Notes under the pieces: generated by a model | What the model was told of the DNA's origin: nothing | Seen by the model: only the letters and a program-made list of their open reading frames with translations | Databases searched by the model: none | Part shown: in pieces, positions 17,403 through 26,760 of the stretch | Numbering within the stretch: the stretch's first letter is position 1 | Layout: each line of letters begins with the position of its first letter | Assembly: GCF_025905425.1 (NCBI RefSeq) | Contig: NZ_CP109603.1 | Coordinates: 2,888,001 to 2,952,000, forward strand | Source of the DNA: Pseudomonas putida | GTDB taxonomy: Bacteria; Pseudomonadota; Gammaproteobacteria; Pseudomonadales; Pseudomonadaceae | Reading direction: 5' to 3' | DNA length: 64,000 nucleotides | Made by a program: the position numbers and the translations under genes

Positions 17403-17749
17403 GCCAAGTGCTAACCGTTGTCCGCAATGCCGCTGCCACCCCCCTGGGCACGCCAGCCCCTGCCCGCCTGCCAATCGGCGAACCGGTCGCCCAGGCCGCC
17501 ACGGCACAGGACCAGACCGATGAAGCGGTCGGCGCCAGCATTGGCGTCTGGGAAAGCAGCCCCGGGGTGTTCCGCCGCTACCTGAAAAACCGCGAGTTCA
17601 GCCACATCGTCAGTGGCAGCTGCACCTTCACCCCCGACGGCGGCGAGCCGGTCGAGCTGCGGGCGGGCGACGCGGTGCTGTTCCCGGAGAACTGCGAAGG
17701 CGTGTGGGACATCCGCGAGACCCTGCGCAAGACCTACGTGTTGTTCTAA
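17399..17749 (+). CDS. Small cupin (Cupin_3/EutQ-like) protein
   Basis: 116 aa. A single cupin barrel: the first conserved segment is around VFRRYLKNREFSHIVSGSC (residues 57-75) and the second around LRAGDAVLFPENCEGVWDI (85-103). It resembles DUF861-type cupins such as the EutQ barrel. The metal-binding His cluster of classical cupins is not fully present, so catalysis is uncertain. It overlaps the transporter remnant by 4 bp and precedes RidA by 11 bp. Many oxidase-RidA clusters carry such a cupin; its role there is unknown. Confidence 0.8.
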   Translation: MSQVLTVVRNAAATPLGTPAPARLPIGEPVAQAATAQDQTDEAVGASIGVWESSPGVFRRYLKNREFSHIVSGSCTFTPDGGEPVELRAGDAVLFPENCEGVWDIRETLRKTYVLF

Positions 17750-17760
17750 GGAGCGCGTTG

Positions 17761-18099
17761 ATGATCGAACGTATCAACCCCGGCAAACGTGCCAGTCAGA
17801 TGGTGCTGGTGGATGGCCGCCTGGAAACTTCGGGAATCGTCGCCCTCGCGCCGGGCGATATCGCCAGCCAGACGCGTTGCGTACTGGCACAGCTGGAGCA
17901 GTGGCTGGCGCAGGTCGGCGCTGGCAAGGGCAACCTGACCCGCGTACAGATCTGGCTGGCCGACATGGGGGAGTTTGCGGCGATGAATGAGGTGTATGAC
18001 GCCTGGGTGGGTGAGCAGCCACCGGTGCGGGCGTGTGTGGGGGCTGCGCTGGCGGCGCCTGAGTATCGGGTCGAGATTCAGGCTTTTGGCCAGCTTTGA
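17761..18099 (+). CDS. RidA family imine/enamine deaminase
   Basis: 112 aa from the ATG at 17761 (MIERINPGK), behind an AAGGAG site. RidA fold: QMVLVDGRLETSGIVA at the N-terminus, VQIWLADMGEFAAMN in the middle and the active-site strand PPVRACVGAALAAPEYRVEIQAF with the conserved Arg that binds the carboxylate of the imine. RidA proteins hydrolyse reactive 2-imino acids to keto acids and ammonia. As the last gene of the cluster led by a DAO-type oxidase, it is well placed to clear that enzyme's product. Confidence 0.88.
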   Translation: MIERINPGKRASQMVLVDGRLETSGIVALAPGDIASQTRCVLAQLEQWLAQVGAGKGNLTRVQIWLADMGEFAAMNEVYDAWVGEQPPVRACVGAALAAPEYRVEIQAFGQL

Positions 18100-18120
18100 G
18101 CGCGCAGGGGCCGCGTTGCG

Positions 18121-18213
18121 GCCCATTCGCGGGGCAAGCCCGCTCCCACAGGTATGCACAGTTTCAACTTCTCTAGCCTATCTGTGGGAGTGGGCTTGCC
18201 CCGCGAATGGGCC
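18121..18213. repeat. Inverted REP pair between convergent genes
   Basis: REP at 18121-18153 and its inverted copy at about 18182-18212 are separated by about 28 bp of AT-richer spacer. The pair lies exactly between the convergent ridA and AraC-type genes, where it can serve as a terminator for both. Confidence 0.92.
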
Positions 18214-18225
18214 AGCAAGGTTTGA

Positions 18226-19284
18226 TTACAGCTCCGGGTCCAACCCCACTTTGTCTCCATGCCAGTCGAACCGCTCCACCTCATGCCTGCGCTTGCGGAA
18301 GCTGTAAGGCGTCTCGCCGTACTGTTTGCGGAACCACAAGATGAAGTGCGACGCATCGGAAAACCCACACGCCAAAGCAATGGTGGTGATGTTCTGGCTG
18401 GTATTCACCAGCAAGCGCCGGGCATGGTCCAGGCGCAACTTGCGCCAGTAGTTGGCCGGTGGTTCCTGGGTGTTGGCGACGAATTCCCGGTGCAACTGCC
18501 GCGGGTGGGTACCCACCGCCTCGGCCACGGCCTTGAGCGTCATCGATGCGTCCAGGTTGGCGCGCATGAAGGCGATGGCCCGCTGCACACGGTCGTTCTG
18601 GTAGACGCATTCGCTGGCAGCCTGGTCGTCTTGCTCATCGGCCCGCTCATCCACCAGCAGGTATTCCAGGCCTTTTTGCGCCCGCACCGCACCGCAATGC
18701 CTGCGGATCAGGTTGGCCGCCAGGTCGATCGCCGTGCCACCCGGGCAGGTGATGATGCCGCGGTCATCCACATAGCTCTTGTCGATAACGGCAGTGGACA
18801 GCGGGAAGCGCTCCTTGAACTCATCGCGCAAAGTGAAATGCAGCGCGCAACGCCGGCCATCGAGCAGGCCAGCCTTGCCCAGCACGAACGAGCCCGAACA
18901 CAGGGCGATGATCGGGATGTTGGCGGCATACACCTCACGCAACGCGTCGAGCAGCCAGTCGGGTGGGTTGCGCGTTTCACCCAGCAGCCCGCCCGCCAGC
19001 ACGATGTAGTCGTACTGGGCAAACAGGTTGAGTGGCTTGGTCGGCGAAATGGGCATGCCACAACTGGCGGTGATCGGCTGGTCGTCGAGGGTCATCCAGT
19101 CCCACTGGCAATACACCTGCTGACTGCGGAACGACTTGTCGGCGGCAAAGCGCAACGAGTCGACCAGGCCAGCGACCGGGACCAGGGTGAACTGGTTGAG
19201 AAGGATGAAACCGACCCGCAGTTCGGGCTTGATCTGCGAGACGGTTTCGGAGGGCTGCGGTTGTTGGTGTTGTTGGGCGACCAT
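18226..19284 (-). CDS. GlxA-type AraC-family transcriptional regulator
   Basis: 352 aa. The N-terminal DJ-1/PfpI-like domain (about residues 22-190) holds the nucleophile-elbow-like stretch IIALCSGSFVLGKAGLLDGR. The C-terminal AraC domain (about 230-335) has two helix-turn-helix units, MTLKAVAEAVGTHPRQLHREF and ITTIALACGFSDASHFILWF. GlxA-type regulators often control amine and quaternary-amine catabolism in Pseudomonas. It converges on the oxidase-RidA cluster and is the likely regulator of it; the toxin-complex genes behind it are less likely targets. Confidence 0.88.
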   Translation of the reverse strand: MVAQQHQQPQPSETVSQIKPELRVGFILLNQFTLVPVAGLVDSLRFAADKSFRSQQVYCQWDWMTLDDQPITASCGMPISPTKPLNLFAQYDYIVLAGGLLGETRNPPDWLLDALREVYAANIPIIALCSGSFVLGKAGLLDGRRCALHFTLRDEFKERFPLSTAVIDKSYVDDRGIITCPGGTAIDLAANLIRRHCGAVRAQKGLEYLLVDERADEQDDQAASECVYQNDRVQRAIAFMRANLDASMTLKAVAEAVGTHPRQLHREFVANTQEPPANYWRKLRLDHARRLLVNTSQNITTIALACGFSDASHFILWFRKQYGETPYSFRKRRHEVERFDWHGDKVGLDPEL

Positions 19285-19400
19285 GGACGCTGCTCACATG
19301 ACATCCGAAGTGAATGACATTTTAGGCGTCTTCAGGTGTCCGTCCTATCACATTCAGCACCAAAACTAGAAAATTTCGGACACAGCCCAGCCCTTAAGTA

Positions 19401-20162
19401 TTATTTGCGACTCTGCGCCAAGGCCTGCTTCTCCCTAGTACTGACGACAGCCTTCTGTGCCTTGTCATCCCCCTTGTCGTTGGCGCCCAATACGCTGTTG
19501 TCGTCTTTGAGTTGTACAGCGAGAAGTTTCGCCCCGCTCTTGGAAGGAAACTCATAGATCGGCCGACCGGCTCTGCCCGCCCCGGCACCCTGTATGCCAA
19601 CGATGCTGCCATGGACCAAGGCTGTCATGACCGCATCGATGATCTCATCCCGTGACGTGAGGCCCAACCACTTCCTTATGCTTGCGCCATGTCTGGAAGT
19701 AATGTGCTTCAGGCCCTCGTTTATGTTGCCCTCTTCCAAGAAAACAACTTCTTGTTTCCCAGTCGTGGGATTTGGCCGTTGGCCAATAGCCACAATACTG
19801 TCCCCACTCGCCTGCCTATTTGTGGGTAACCGCGGTTTCAGCCTGTTATAAATGGGGCTGTCGAACCTGCCGAACTCCCTGACGGACGCGGCGCCCTTAT
19901 CCTTGCCTTTTTCCGCCTTGCTTCCCTGCTTCTTCTTGCTGCTAGCCGCTTGGGACCAGCCATCGTCATCCAGTCCATCTGCGCCGGGCTGCTCTGAGCG
20001 AGAGGATGTAGCACCCGGGTGACCAACGTCACTGCCCGATCCTGTTGAAGTTGAGGCTGTGGCTGAAGCAGCAGGTTCGTTGCCCGCGCCATCGCTCTCG
20101 CTCGCAGTCGGTGCAGCTTGCACGCCGGAGCCTCCCGCCCCGCCTTTTTTCTTGCCCCCCCT
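19401..20162 (-). other. Variable effector (toxin) domain of TcC
   Basis: Residues 694-946 of TcC. After a low-complexity linker with GGKKKGG and KGKDKG blocks, the domain has EEGNINEGLKHITSRHG with H846 and H851, then helices (DEIIDAVMTALVHG), IYEF, a strand KLLAVQLKD and SVLGAND. The G-L-x-H-I-x-x-R-H-G pattern followed by helix and beta strands recalls BECR-fold ribonuclease toxins (the Barnase/EndoU/colicin E5/RelE class). This is pattern recognition only, without alignment. It does not look like the ADP-ribosyltransferase effectors of well-studied TccC proteins. Confidence 0.5.
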
Positions 20163-22241
20163 TAACCCGTGCTCGTCAACCAGTGTCATCGGGTTGTTTC
20201 GCACCATTGCGAACAGGTTCAAGCCATCCACGGTGCCTGCAGGGTCCGCACTCAACCAGCGGCCCAGCCACGGTTGGTAATACCTATACCCGTAGTAATA
20301 CAGCCCCGTCGCATCGCGCTCCTTGCCCGAATACCGAACGAACTTGTAGCGACCCTGCACTTCATTGCGTGCCGCCCATACCGCAGTACCACCGTACGGG
20401 TAGTACTCCTCTCGACTGAGCACCGCACCACTGCCGTCGACTTCCAGGCAACCGCTGCCCAGTTGGTCGGCATAGCTGTAACGTAATTGAGCATCGGCAA
20501 GCGCTGGCGGCTTGCCTGTGGCCCAGTGCAAGGCCCGCACCTGGGCGTGCCCGGCTTCGCCCACCAGCACCACCTGCAGCTGTTCGATCAGCGTGCCGCC
20601 CTGGGTGGTACTGCGCAGCTCCAGGCCTGGCAGGTACTGCACCCGCTGCGTACGCATGTGGTTGGCGGCCTTGCTGGTGCTGACCTTGAGCACGCGTTGG
20701 TTGCCGATGTCGTAGCGGTAGCTTTCGCCGTCGTCTGCCGCCCCTTCGCGCACGATCTGGGTGACCCCTTGTAGCTCACCGCGCGGCGTCCAGGTTAGCG
20801 GCTGGCCTGGCAACAAGGTCTTTTGCTGGCCACTGGCGTTGAACAGCGCCTCGACGGCCGCCGGGTCCCGTGTGAGCGCGCTGTCCACCGCCCGATTGCT
20901 GCGGTCGCTGACGGTGATAGCGGTGGTGTAATTGTGGTTTGTGGCAGGCGCACTGTGGCGGATACGGGTCAGGTTGCCCGCCGTGTCGTAGGTATAAGTG
21001 CGGCTGTAGCGGCTGTAGGTGACGTTATCCAGCGTTGCCATAGCCGGCAGCTTGGCGCCCTGCTGGCCGGCGTTTGCCATCTCGCGCCCAGTGGCGCTGG
21101 CCAGTTGGTACAGGCTGTCGTAGACGTAGGTGCTAAGCGGCTCGACTTTCTGATTGCGCCAGAAACGGGTTTCTTCGGCGTCGTTGCGCACACTGAGCAC
21201 ATTACCCACCGGGTCGTAGGCATAGCGCAGGTCTTGCAGCACCTTGGCCCCCTGCGCATGCCCTGCCGGGCGTTCGGTACGCACCGCTGCCAGCCGCTGG
21301 GTGCGCGGCTCGTAACGGTACAGGGTGACCAGGCCATTGCCGTGCTCCTCGCGCAGCTTCTGCCCGGCAGCCGAATAGCTCAGGGCTTTGAGGATGACCT
21401 GCTCGGGCCCGCCCTTGAGCGTGAGCCAGCTGCCGGTGAGCAAGCCCGCCACATCGTAGGCCTGGCGGCGCAGGTGGCCTGCGGCGTCACGCGTGCTCAG
21501 TGGTGCTCCGGTCGCGTCCACGGTGGTCAGCGTGGTGCTGGCCTCGGCCTCCGGTTGCAGCCGCGCATTCCAATCGGCAGGCTGCTCGCCTTGCCAATCA
21601 ACCCCTACTTGCGGGTTGTCCGCCTCGGCCAGCAAACGTTGCGTGGTCGCAAGGGCATCGCCAGTCAGGCCAAGGCCATGGGTGTGCAGCAAACCGGCGC
21701 TGTGGTAGTGCAGGCTAGCCCGGCCCGCCAGGTTGTAGGCTTTTTCTGCGGCGCTGTTGCCGGCATAGACCAGCCGCTCCAGCCGGCAAAGCGCGTGGCC
21801 GTTGACCTGCTCGCTGATGCCCAGCAGGCGGCCAGGCAGGTGGGTGTTTTCGTAATGCCAGGTGCGGGTGACCGCTTCACTGCGCACGTGCTCGCCGTGT
21901 TCATCCAGCGCGATCCGCGACACGGCCAGCAACGGGCGCCCAGCCGCGTCCTGCAGGTTGATCGACACCCCTGCATCGGCGCTTTGCGTGCACACCGGGG
22001 TGCCGGCGAGGTCGGTCAGCCAGGCAAAGTTGCCACGGCCGCTGGCGTGCAGGCGCGGGTCGCTGCTGTGGGCCATATAACCCTTGGCGTCATGCTGCTG
22101 CCGGGTAATCCGTGGCTGCGTCAGGGCTGGCGTGTCCGGGTGGCGGTGGTAATGAATAGTCCGGGCCACCAGGCCGCGGTTGTCCATCACCGTAACGGTT
22201 GGGGTATTGCGATGGACAGCGTTGTCCGTAAGAGCAGGCAT
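19401..22241 (-). CDS. tccC: Toxin complex component TcC (RHS core with variable effector domain)
   Basis: 946 aa. N-terminal about 690 residues are an RHS/YD-repeat shell (repeats such as YRYEPRTQRL, YAYDPVGNVL, YTYDTAGNLTRI, ending in the RHS core signature GLYYYGYRYYQPWLGRWLSADP). The core ends with a conserved NNPMTLVDEHGL; autoproteolysis in TcC proteins occurs after such a Leu, here L693. The last 253 residues are the effector: a Gly/Lys/Ser-rich linker, then a compact domain from about residue 780. TcB and TcC form a hollow shell that holds the effector and docks on TcA for injection into eukaryotic cells. It is last in the operon tcA-tcB-tcC, 81 bp after tcB. No gene resembling an immunity protein follows. 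Confidence 0.93.
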   Translation of the reverse strand: MPALTDNAVHRNTPTVTVMDNRGLVARTIHYHRHPDTPALTQPRITRQQHDAKGYMAHSSDPRLHASGRGNFAWLTDLAGTPVCTQSADAGVSINLQDAAGRPLLAVSRIALDEHGEHVRSEAVTRTWHYENTHLPGRLLGISEQVNGHALCRLERLVYAGNSAAEKAYNLAGRASLHYHSAGLLHTHGLGLTGDALATTQRLLAEADNPQVGVDWQGEQPADWNARLQPEAEASTTLTTVDATGAPLSTRDAAGHLRRQAYDVAGLLTGSWLTLKGGPEQVILKALSYSAAGQKLREEHGNGLVTLYRYEPRTQRLAAVRTERPAGHAQGAKVLQDLRYAYDPVGNVLSVRNDAEETRFWRNQKVEPLSTYVYDSLYQLASATGREMANAGQQGAKLPAMATLDNVTYSRYSRTYTYDTAGNLTRIRHSAPATNHNYTTAITVSDRSNRAVDSALTRDPAAVEALFNASGQQKTLLPGQPLTWTPRGELQGVTQIVREGAADDGESYRYDIGNQRVLKVSTSKAANHMRTQRVQYLPGLELRSTTQGGTLIEQLQVVLVGEAGHAQVRALHWATGKPPALADAQLRYSYADQLGSGCLEVDGSGAVLSREEYYPYGGTAVWAARNEVQGRYKFVRYSGKERDATGLYYYGYRYYQPWLGRWLSADPAGTVDGLNLFAMVRNNPMTLVDEHGLRGGKKKGGAGGSGVQAAPTASESDGAGNEPAASATASTSTGSGSDVGHPGATSSRSEQPGADGLDDDGWSQAASSKKKQGSKAEKGKDKGAASVREFGRFDSPIYNRLKPRLPTNRQASGDSIVAIGQRPNPTTGKQEVVFLEEGNINEGLKHITSRHGASIRKWLGLTSRDEIIDAVMTALVHGSIVGIQGAGAGRAGRPIYEFPSKSGAKLLAVQLKDDNSVLGANDKGDDKAQKAVVSTREKQALAQSRK

Positions 22242-22322
22242 CGCGTGCCTCCTGTTTTTGAATTCTGCATTGGGTTAAGTGGCATGGCGTGCGCCAGGTC
22301 GCGCACGCCATCGAGGTTGCAC

Positions 22323-25300
22323 TCAGGCCGTGTCGTTCTCGTCGTGCGCGACCGTGAACCAGGGGTAGTACTCGGTGCCCCGTTCCCAGCCCGCGGCGGT
22401 GACGACGCGATAAACCCGCCCCATGGCGTCGTACAGCTGAGTATCGGCAAACAGCGCGGCGCGACCGCTGTCATCGCGTACAGGGCGCCAGTCGTCGAGG
22501 TAGTACGGCAACCAGGTGCGTACGGGCTGGCCTTTGTTGTCGTACTCGGTCTTGCCATTGACCGCCCAGCGCCGCACCGCCGGCTGCATCAGCGCAGTGC
22601 CATTGCGGTCGCGTTCGAGGCTGCCTGCGGCGGTACGCACCAATGCCTCGCCGGGCGCACTCAGGGCTGCGGTCTGCAACAGGCGGCCGGCGCCATCGCT
22701 GTGCGCCACGTTTACGCGCAACTGCTGTGCGGGGTCGCCGTCGTAGCGGTCGGTCTGCAGGCTGATGATGTGCGGCGGCTGGCGGCTCGCGCGGTCGTCC
22801 ACACGCGGCAGGTTGTTGGCCTTGAGCAGGCGACGCAGCGCCAGTTCGCCCATGCGGGTAGCCAAGGGGCGCCCTTGCCTGTCACGGGCCAGTGGCATCC
22901 AGCTGTCCGTCACCACGCGATGCGCCGTGGCCACAGGCACCTCGCCCCCCTTGAGCGCAAGAATGCCTTCCACTGTTTCCGGGAGGGTGAATGCTTTGCC
23001 GCTGCGATAGCCGGCCAGCTGCCCTTGCTCCGTACCGTGGAAGCGGGTTTGCGTCACCCGCCCCCAAGCGTCGAGGCTCACTTGTTGCAGGTTGTCGTTG
23101 GCATCGGTCATGGCGACGGGCGTGAGAAAACGCCAGTCGTGTTCGAAGCTAGCCTCCAGGCCAGCGGCATCGGTGACCTTCTGCACCTGCACGGCGTGCG
23201 GGCTCCAGTCAACGCGCAACTCGCCGAGCAGCTCGCTGGCACGTAGCGTGGCCAGGCGGTAGAACCGCTGCGCACCCTGGTACCGGGCCAGGTGGTGGCG
23301 GCTGATGTACACCTGTTTGCCGTCCTCGGCTAACGCGACCAGGTGGTGGCCACCGTTGGCCTGCCACTGTGCCAGCTCGTGCGGCAAGAGCGTTGCCTGC
23401 AGCTCAGCCAGAGTGGCGTGTTCGAGCATGGCCGTCTCGCGGTAGGCCACCAGCGCCTGGCGGATCGGAACGGTGGTCAATGCCCCTTGGGCATCACACC
23501 ATTGCTTGCGCTGGTAACCCGTTAGCGTGGCATCGCCCAGGCCCTCTAACGGGCTGCCCGGCGCCAGCAGGTGTTCCACGCTGAAGCCGCCCTGCGGTAG
23601 CGCGGACGCTGGCAGGGCCAGCACATCGGTGCGGGTCGATTCGATCAGCCCGGACAGGTGATTGTGACCGCCTTCCAGATGACGTACCCGATGGCGCGTG
23701 TGCTCCAGCCACACCCTGTCCTGCTGAGGGTCGCGAGTATCGGCCAGCAGCCCTGCTGGCAGCGTGTCCGGATAAGGCGAAGGGGACACTGCAACCCGAC
23801 GCGGGTAATGCACCTGCACCTGCTGCAGCACATGGCCATGCGGGTCCTGGCCCAGCACCAGCGTCTGGGTGATGACCGGGTCCTGGGCAATGCGCTCGGT
23901 GTTGAACGCCAGGGTCTCCAGAGCCGTTACCAAAGCGGCCGGCCGGTCGGCTTGCGCGGTCTCGTAGACCCGCACCTGCCATCGTTGTCGGGCGATGCTG
24001 TACGGCACCTCGGCGCGCTCACTGCCGTCGAGGCCGTAGGTTTCACTGCGCACCTCTACCCCCTTCAAGGCACGCAGCAGCCAACGGCGGGCCGCACCTT
24101 GCGGCACGTAAGGCACATCGCGACCACCTTCAAGGCGGGTGAAGCGCACGGGTTGCAGGGCAAAGTCCGCTTCGGCGCTGCGCTGCCCGACAAACCCTAG
24201 GGGCGGGGTGCTGTCCAGGCGCTCGACGCCGCTAAGAAACCACTGGCGCACCTGCGCCGGTGGCGAACGTTCGGCGGCCGTGCCTTGCGCATCGCTCAGG
24301 GTGTCGGTCTGGATCAACTGCATGAAGCCGCGAAATTCGCGCTCGACCGGGTCCCAGACTGGGTGCCGGTAGCGCATGCCACTGACCGTGCGCAGGCCGC
24401 TGATATCGTCCACCGTGGTCACCTGGGCCAAGGTGTGGACCGGGAACGGCAAACGGCTGATTGCCGCCTTGCCCTGCGCCTGCAGGGCACGTTTTTCATC
24501 CAGCCAGCCCTGCGCCGAGCTGCGGTAATCGAACAGGGTTCGGCTGCCCGTGTTGCTGCACACTTCGGCCAGCAACCAGGGGCGCCGGTCATTGAAGCGA
24601 TAGGCCCAACTGCGTGGGGCGATGTGTGGCACCGTCAGCACCAGTTCTGCACTGCCCTGCCCGCGCAAATCAACCAGTTGCAGCTTGCAGCTGGCATCGA
24701 GCACGACCCCCTTCGGGGCGGGCACAGATTGGCCTTCGACAAAACGATTGCCGTTATGGCTGACGAACACGCGGATGCGGTCGGCGTCCACATACAGGAG
24801 ATCGGTCGTGCCGCTGCCGTCGGTATCGCCCAGCAGAACCCGCGAGGCATTGAAGTGTTCGATGGCAAACCCGCTCATGCGCACAGGGTTGGCAAAGCGA
24901 CCGTGGCCCAGCATTGGCCAGTAGGTGACGCCCTCGCCCGTGACCTCGATCAGCTGCTGCAGGCCGGTACCCGCGAGGTCGGCAAATGCCACCAGCCGGT
25001 GCTCGCTGCCAGCCAATGGCAACGTGGGGCCTGACACGACGTCAGTGGCGGGCTGCCACCCCGCACCCCGCACCCTGACAGACAAGCGCACGCTGCGTGG
25101 CCCGATCATGACCAGGTCCTGTTGCCCGCCTCCACTGAAGTCGACCAGTTGCGCAGCGCCATGGGCCAGCTCGCTGGGCATGGCGTCGGCGGCGATGAAG
25201 TCACGCCATTGCCCCTCCGGCGTCAGGGTGAAGCTGCCGCGAATACCTGGCTGGTTGACCAGCCACTGCGGCTGACCGTCACCGTCGAGGTCGGCCAACA

Positions 25301-26663
25301 TCCCCGTACCTGGACGTGGCGCGCTGGGCAAAACCTGTGCAGCTCCCCACGTGACAGCATCGCCACCCGCATCGCTGTCGCGTTCCGGCGCCCTATACCA
25401 CCAGGCACCCGCATCCTGGTACAACAGGCCCGACAGACCCTCGCCGTGTAGATCGGCCATCTGCCAGTGCGGCGCGCTGAAGCCCGCGAGGCCGGCCAAT
25501 GCCTCCCAGCCTGGGTGCTCACACCCGGGGCGAATCGGCTCGAATTCCATGGGCGGCAGCAACAACGGCGTGCCATCCGTTTCGTAGGCAACCTGTTGCG
25601 CGGCCACCAGCACCGATGCGACGCCCGACGCGTCATACGCCAGGTGCAAGCGCGAGACCAGCTCGGGGCGAGGGTCAGCCTTGCCGGCCATCATTTGCGT
25701 GCGGTGCCAGAGCAGTATCTCGTGGCAGAGCCGTCGCGTGCGTTTATCGAAGCCCCAGCGCCAGTACGAAAAACAATCCTGACGGACCGGCCAGGGCGTC
25801 TGCACCTGGAACGCGGGCGGGGTGTTCACATTTACGCCTCGCTCGCCGTAGTCCAGCTGCATCACGGTCATGAAGTCGTCCGGGCGAAATGCCTGCTGCG
25901 GTATCAGCAGTGCTGTGCTCGGGGTCGCATTCATGGCGTGGACAGCTACCAGGTACGTGTTGGCAACCTGCGGGTGCATGGCCCGTTCCTGCGCATCGCA
26001 ACCGGCGTGGTCTTCGTTGCGGTACGTGTAGACCACATGTTCACCGGTGGCGCTGACAGTCTCTTCGGCGTACCAGCACGCGACATGCGCCGGCACACCG
26101 GGCTCGGCCAAGCGCGCCGAGGCCGACCAGCCGAACAGGGTGATGCTGCCGTCGGCGTGGTACTGCAGCCAGAAGCCCGGCGACTCGGGGCTGGCTTGCG
26201 CACGCCAATGTTCCAGACGCTGGTCGCGGCCGCCACTGCGCTGCACCCAGGTGGTTACTGTGTGGGCGGCAGGGGTAGCGGAGAACGGCAAGCTGGCGAC
26301 ACTGCGCGGCGCCCCCCGGTCGAGCAGGATTTCCTCGCCGTCAGGCCCCTGCCAACGGTCACTGTGGATGTATCGAGGGATGCCAAAGCGGTCCATCCGG
26401 CAGATGAAGGGCGGGGTGCATTGCCAGCCTGCACCGAATGCGCCATTGCCCGCAGAAGACCGGTAATCCAGGCTCAACGACGGCGACAGGGCGCGGCCGA
26501 CCGGCAAAGGCAATGGCAGTGACCAGCCTGCGGCGCCGTCGGCGCTGCCGACTGACAGCATGCCGCCGCCCGCCGAAACGGTACCACCGCCCTTGGGCAA
26601 TGAGGGTGGGCTGAACACAGGTTCGCCGCCGGCACCCGAAGGGGTGACAGACATATCATTCAT
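22323..26663 (-). CDS. tcaC: Toxin complex component TcB (SpvB/TcdB-like)
   Basis: 1446 aa from the ATG at 26663 (MNDMSVTPSG), preceded by AAGGAG; a longer frame upstream lacks such a site. N-terminal SpvB-type domain (about 1-330: PSLPKGGGT, SLDYRSSAGNGAFGAGWQ). The middle has FG-GAP-like blades (LADLDGDGQPQW, LLGDTDGSGTTDLLYVDADRI) forming the beta-propeller that binds TcA. The C-terminal half contributes RHS-type shell strands. TcB opens the gate of the TcA channel and forms the cocoon with TcC. It lies 97 bp after tcA and 81 bp before tcC. The length matches TcB proteins (about 1,400-1,500 aa). The gene symbol follows Photorhabdus naming. Confidence 0.93.
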   Translation of the reverse strand: MNDMSVTPSGAGGEPVFSPPSLPKGGGTVSAGGGMLSVGSADGAAGWSLPLPLPVGRALSPSLSLDYRSSAGNGAFGAGWQCTPPFICRMDRFGIPRYIHSDRWQGPDGEEILLDRGAPRSVASLPFSATPAAHTVTTWVQRSGGRDQRLEHWRAQASPESPGFWLQYHADGSITLFGWSASARLAEPGVPAHVACWYAEETVSATGEHVVYTYRNEDHAGCDAQERAMHPQVANTYLVAVHAMNATPSTALLIPQQAFRPDDFMTVMQLDYGERGVNVNTPPAFQVQTPWPVRQDCFSYWRWGFDKRTRRLCHEILLWHRTQMMAGKADPRPELVSRLHLAYDASGVASVLVAAQQVAYETDGTPLLLPPMEFEPIRPGCEHPGWEALAGLAGFSAPHWQMADLHGEGLSGLLYQDAGAWWYRAPERDSDAGGDAVTWGAAQVLPSAPRPGTGMLADLDGDGQPQWLVNQPGIRGSFTLTPEGQWRDFIAADAMPSELAHGAAQLVDFSGGGQQDLVMIGPRSVRLSVRVRGAGWQPATDVVSGPTLPLAGSEHRLVAFADLAGTGLQQLIEVTGEGVTYWPMLGHGRFANPVRMSGFAIEHFNASRVLLGDTDGSGTTDLLYVDADRIRVFVSHNGNRFVEGQSVPAPKGVVLDASCKLQLVDLRGQGSAELVLTVPHIAPRSWAYRFNDRRPWLLAEVCSNTGSRTLFDYRSSAQGWLDEKRALQAQGKAAISRLPFPVHTLAQVTTVDDISGLRTVSGMRYRHPVWDPVEREFRGFMQLIQTDTLSDAQGTAAERSPPAQVRQWFLSGVERLDSTPPLGFVGQRSAEADFALQPVRFTRLEGGRDVPYVPQGAARRWLLRALKGVEVRSETYGLDGSERAEVPYSIARQRWQVRVYETAQADRPAALVTALETLAFNTERIAQDPVITQTLVLGQDPHGHVLQQVQVHYPRRVAVSPSPYPDTLPAGLLADTRDPQQDRVWLEHTRHRVRHLEGGHNHLSGLIESTRTDVLALPASALPQGGFSVEHLLAPGSPLEGLGDATLTGYQRKQWCDAQGALTTVPIRQALVAYRETAMLEHATLAELQATLLPHELAQWQANGGHHLVALAEDGKQVYISRHHLARYQGAQRFYRLATLRASELLGELRVDWSPHAVQVQKVTDAAGLEASFEHDWRFLTPVAMTDANDNLQQVSLDAWGRVTQTRFHGTEQGQLAGYRSGKAFTLPETVEGILALKGGEVPVATAHRVVTDSWMPLARDRQGRPLATRMGELALRRLLKANNLPRVDDRASRQPPHIISLQTDRYDGDPAQQLRVNVAHSDGAGRLLQTAALSAPGEALVRTAAGSLERDRNGTALMQPAVRRWAVNGKTEYDNKGQPVRTWLPYYLDDWRPVRDDSGRAALFADTQLYDAMGRVYRVVTAAGWERGTEYYPWFTVAHDENDTA

Positions 26664-26760
26664 GGTGTTGCTCCTTGACGACCCTGGCACCTCGGCGCCA
26701 GGGTCAGGAAATAGGAAGTCAGCCTCAGCGGGAGGGCACCAGGGTGCCCTCCCCCGGCCC

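Noticed and set aside
19401..22241. Type VI secretion Rhs effector
   Set aside because: No PAAR or VgrG genes and no immunity gene; it directly follows tcB and tcA, so it is a Tc toxin component.
20823..23246. 807-codon plus-strand frame across tcC and tcB
   Set aside because: Antisense shadow of well-supported Tc genes, crossing both of them and their gap; no recognisable domain.
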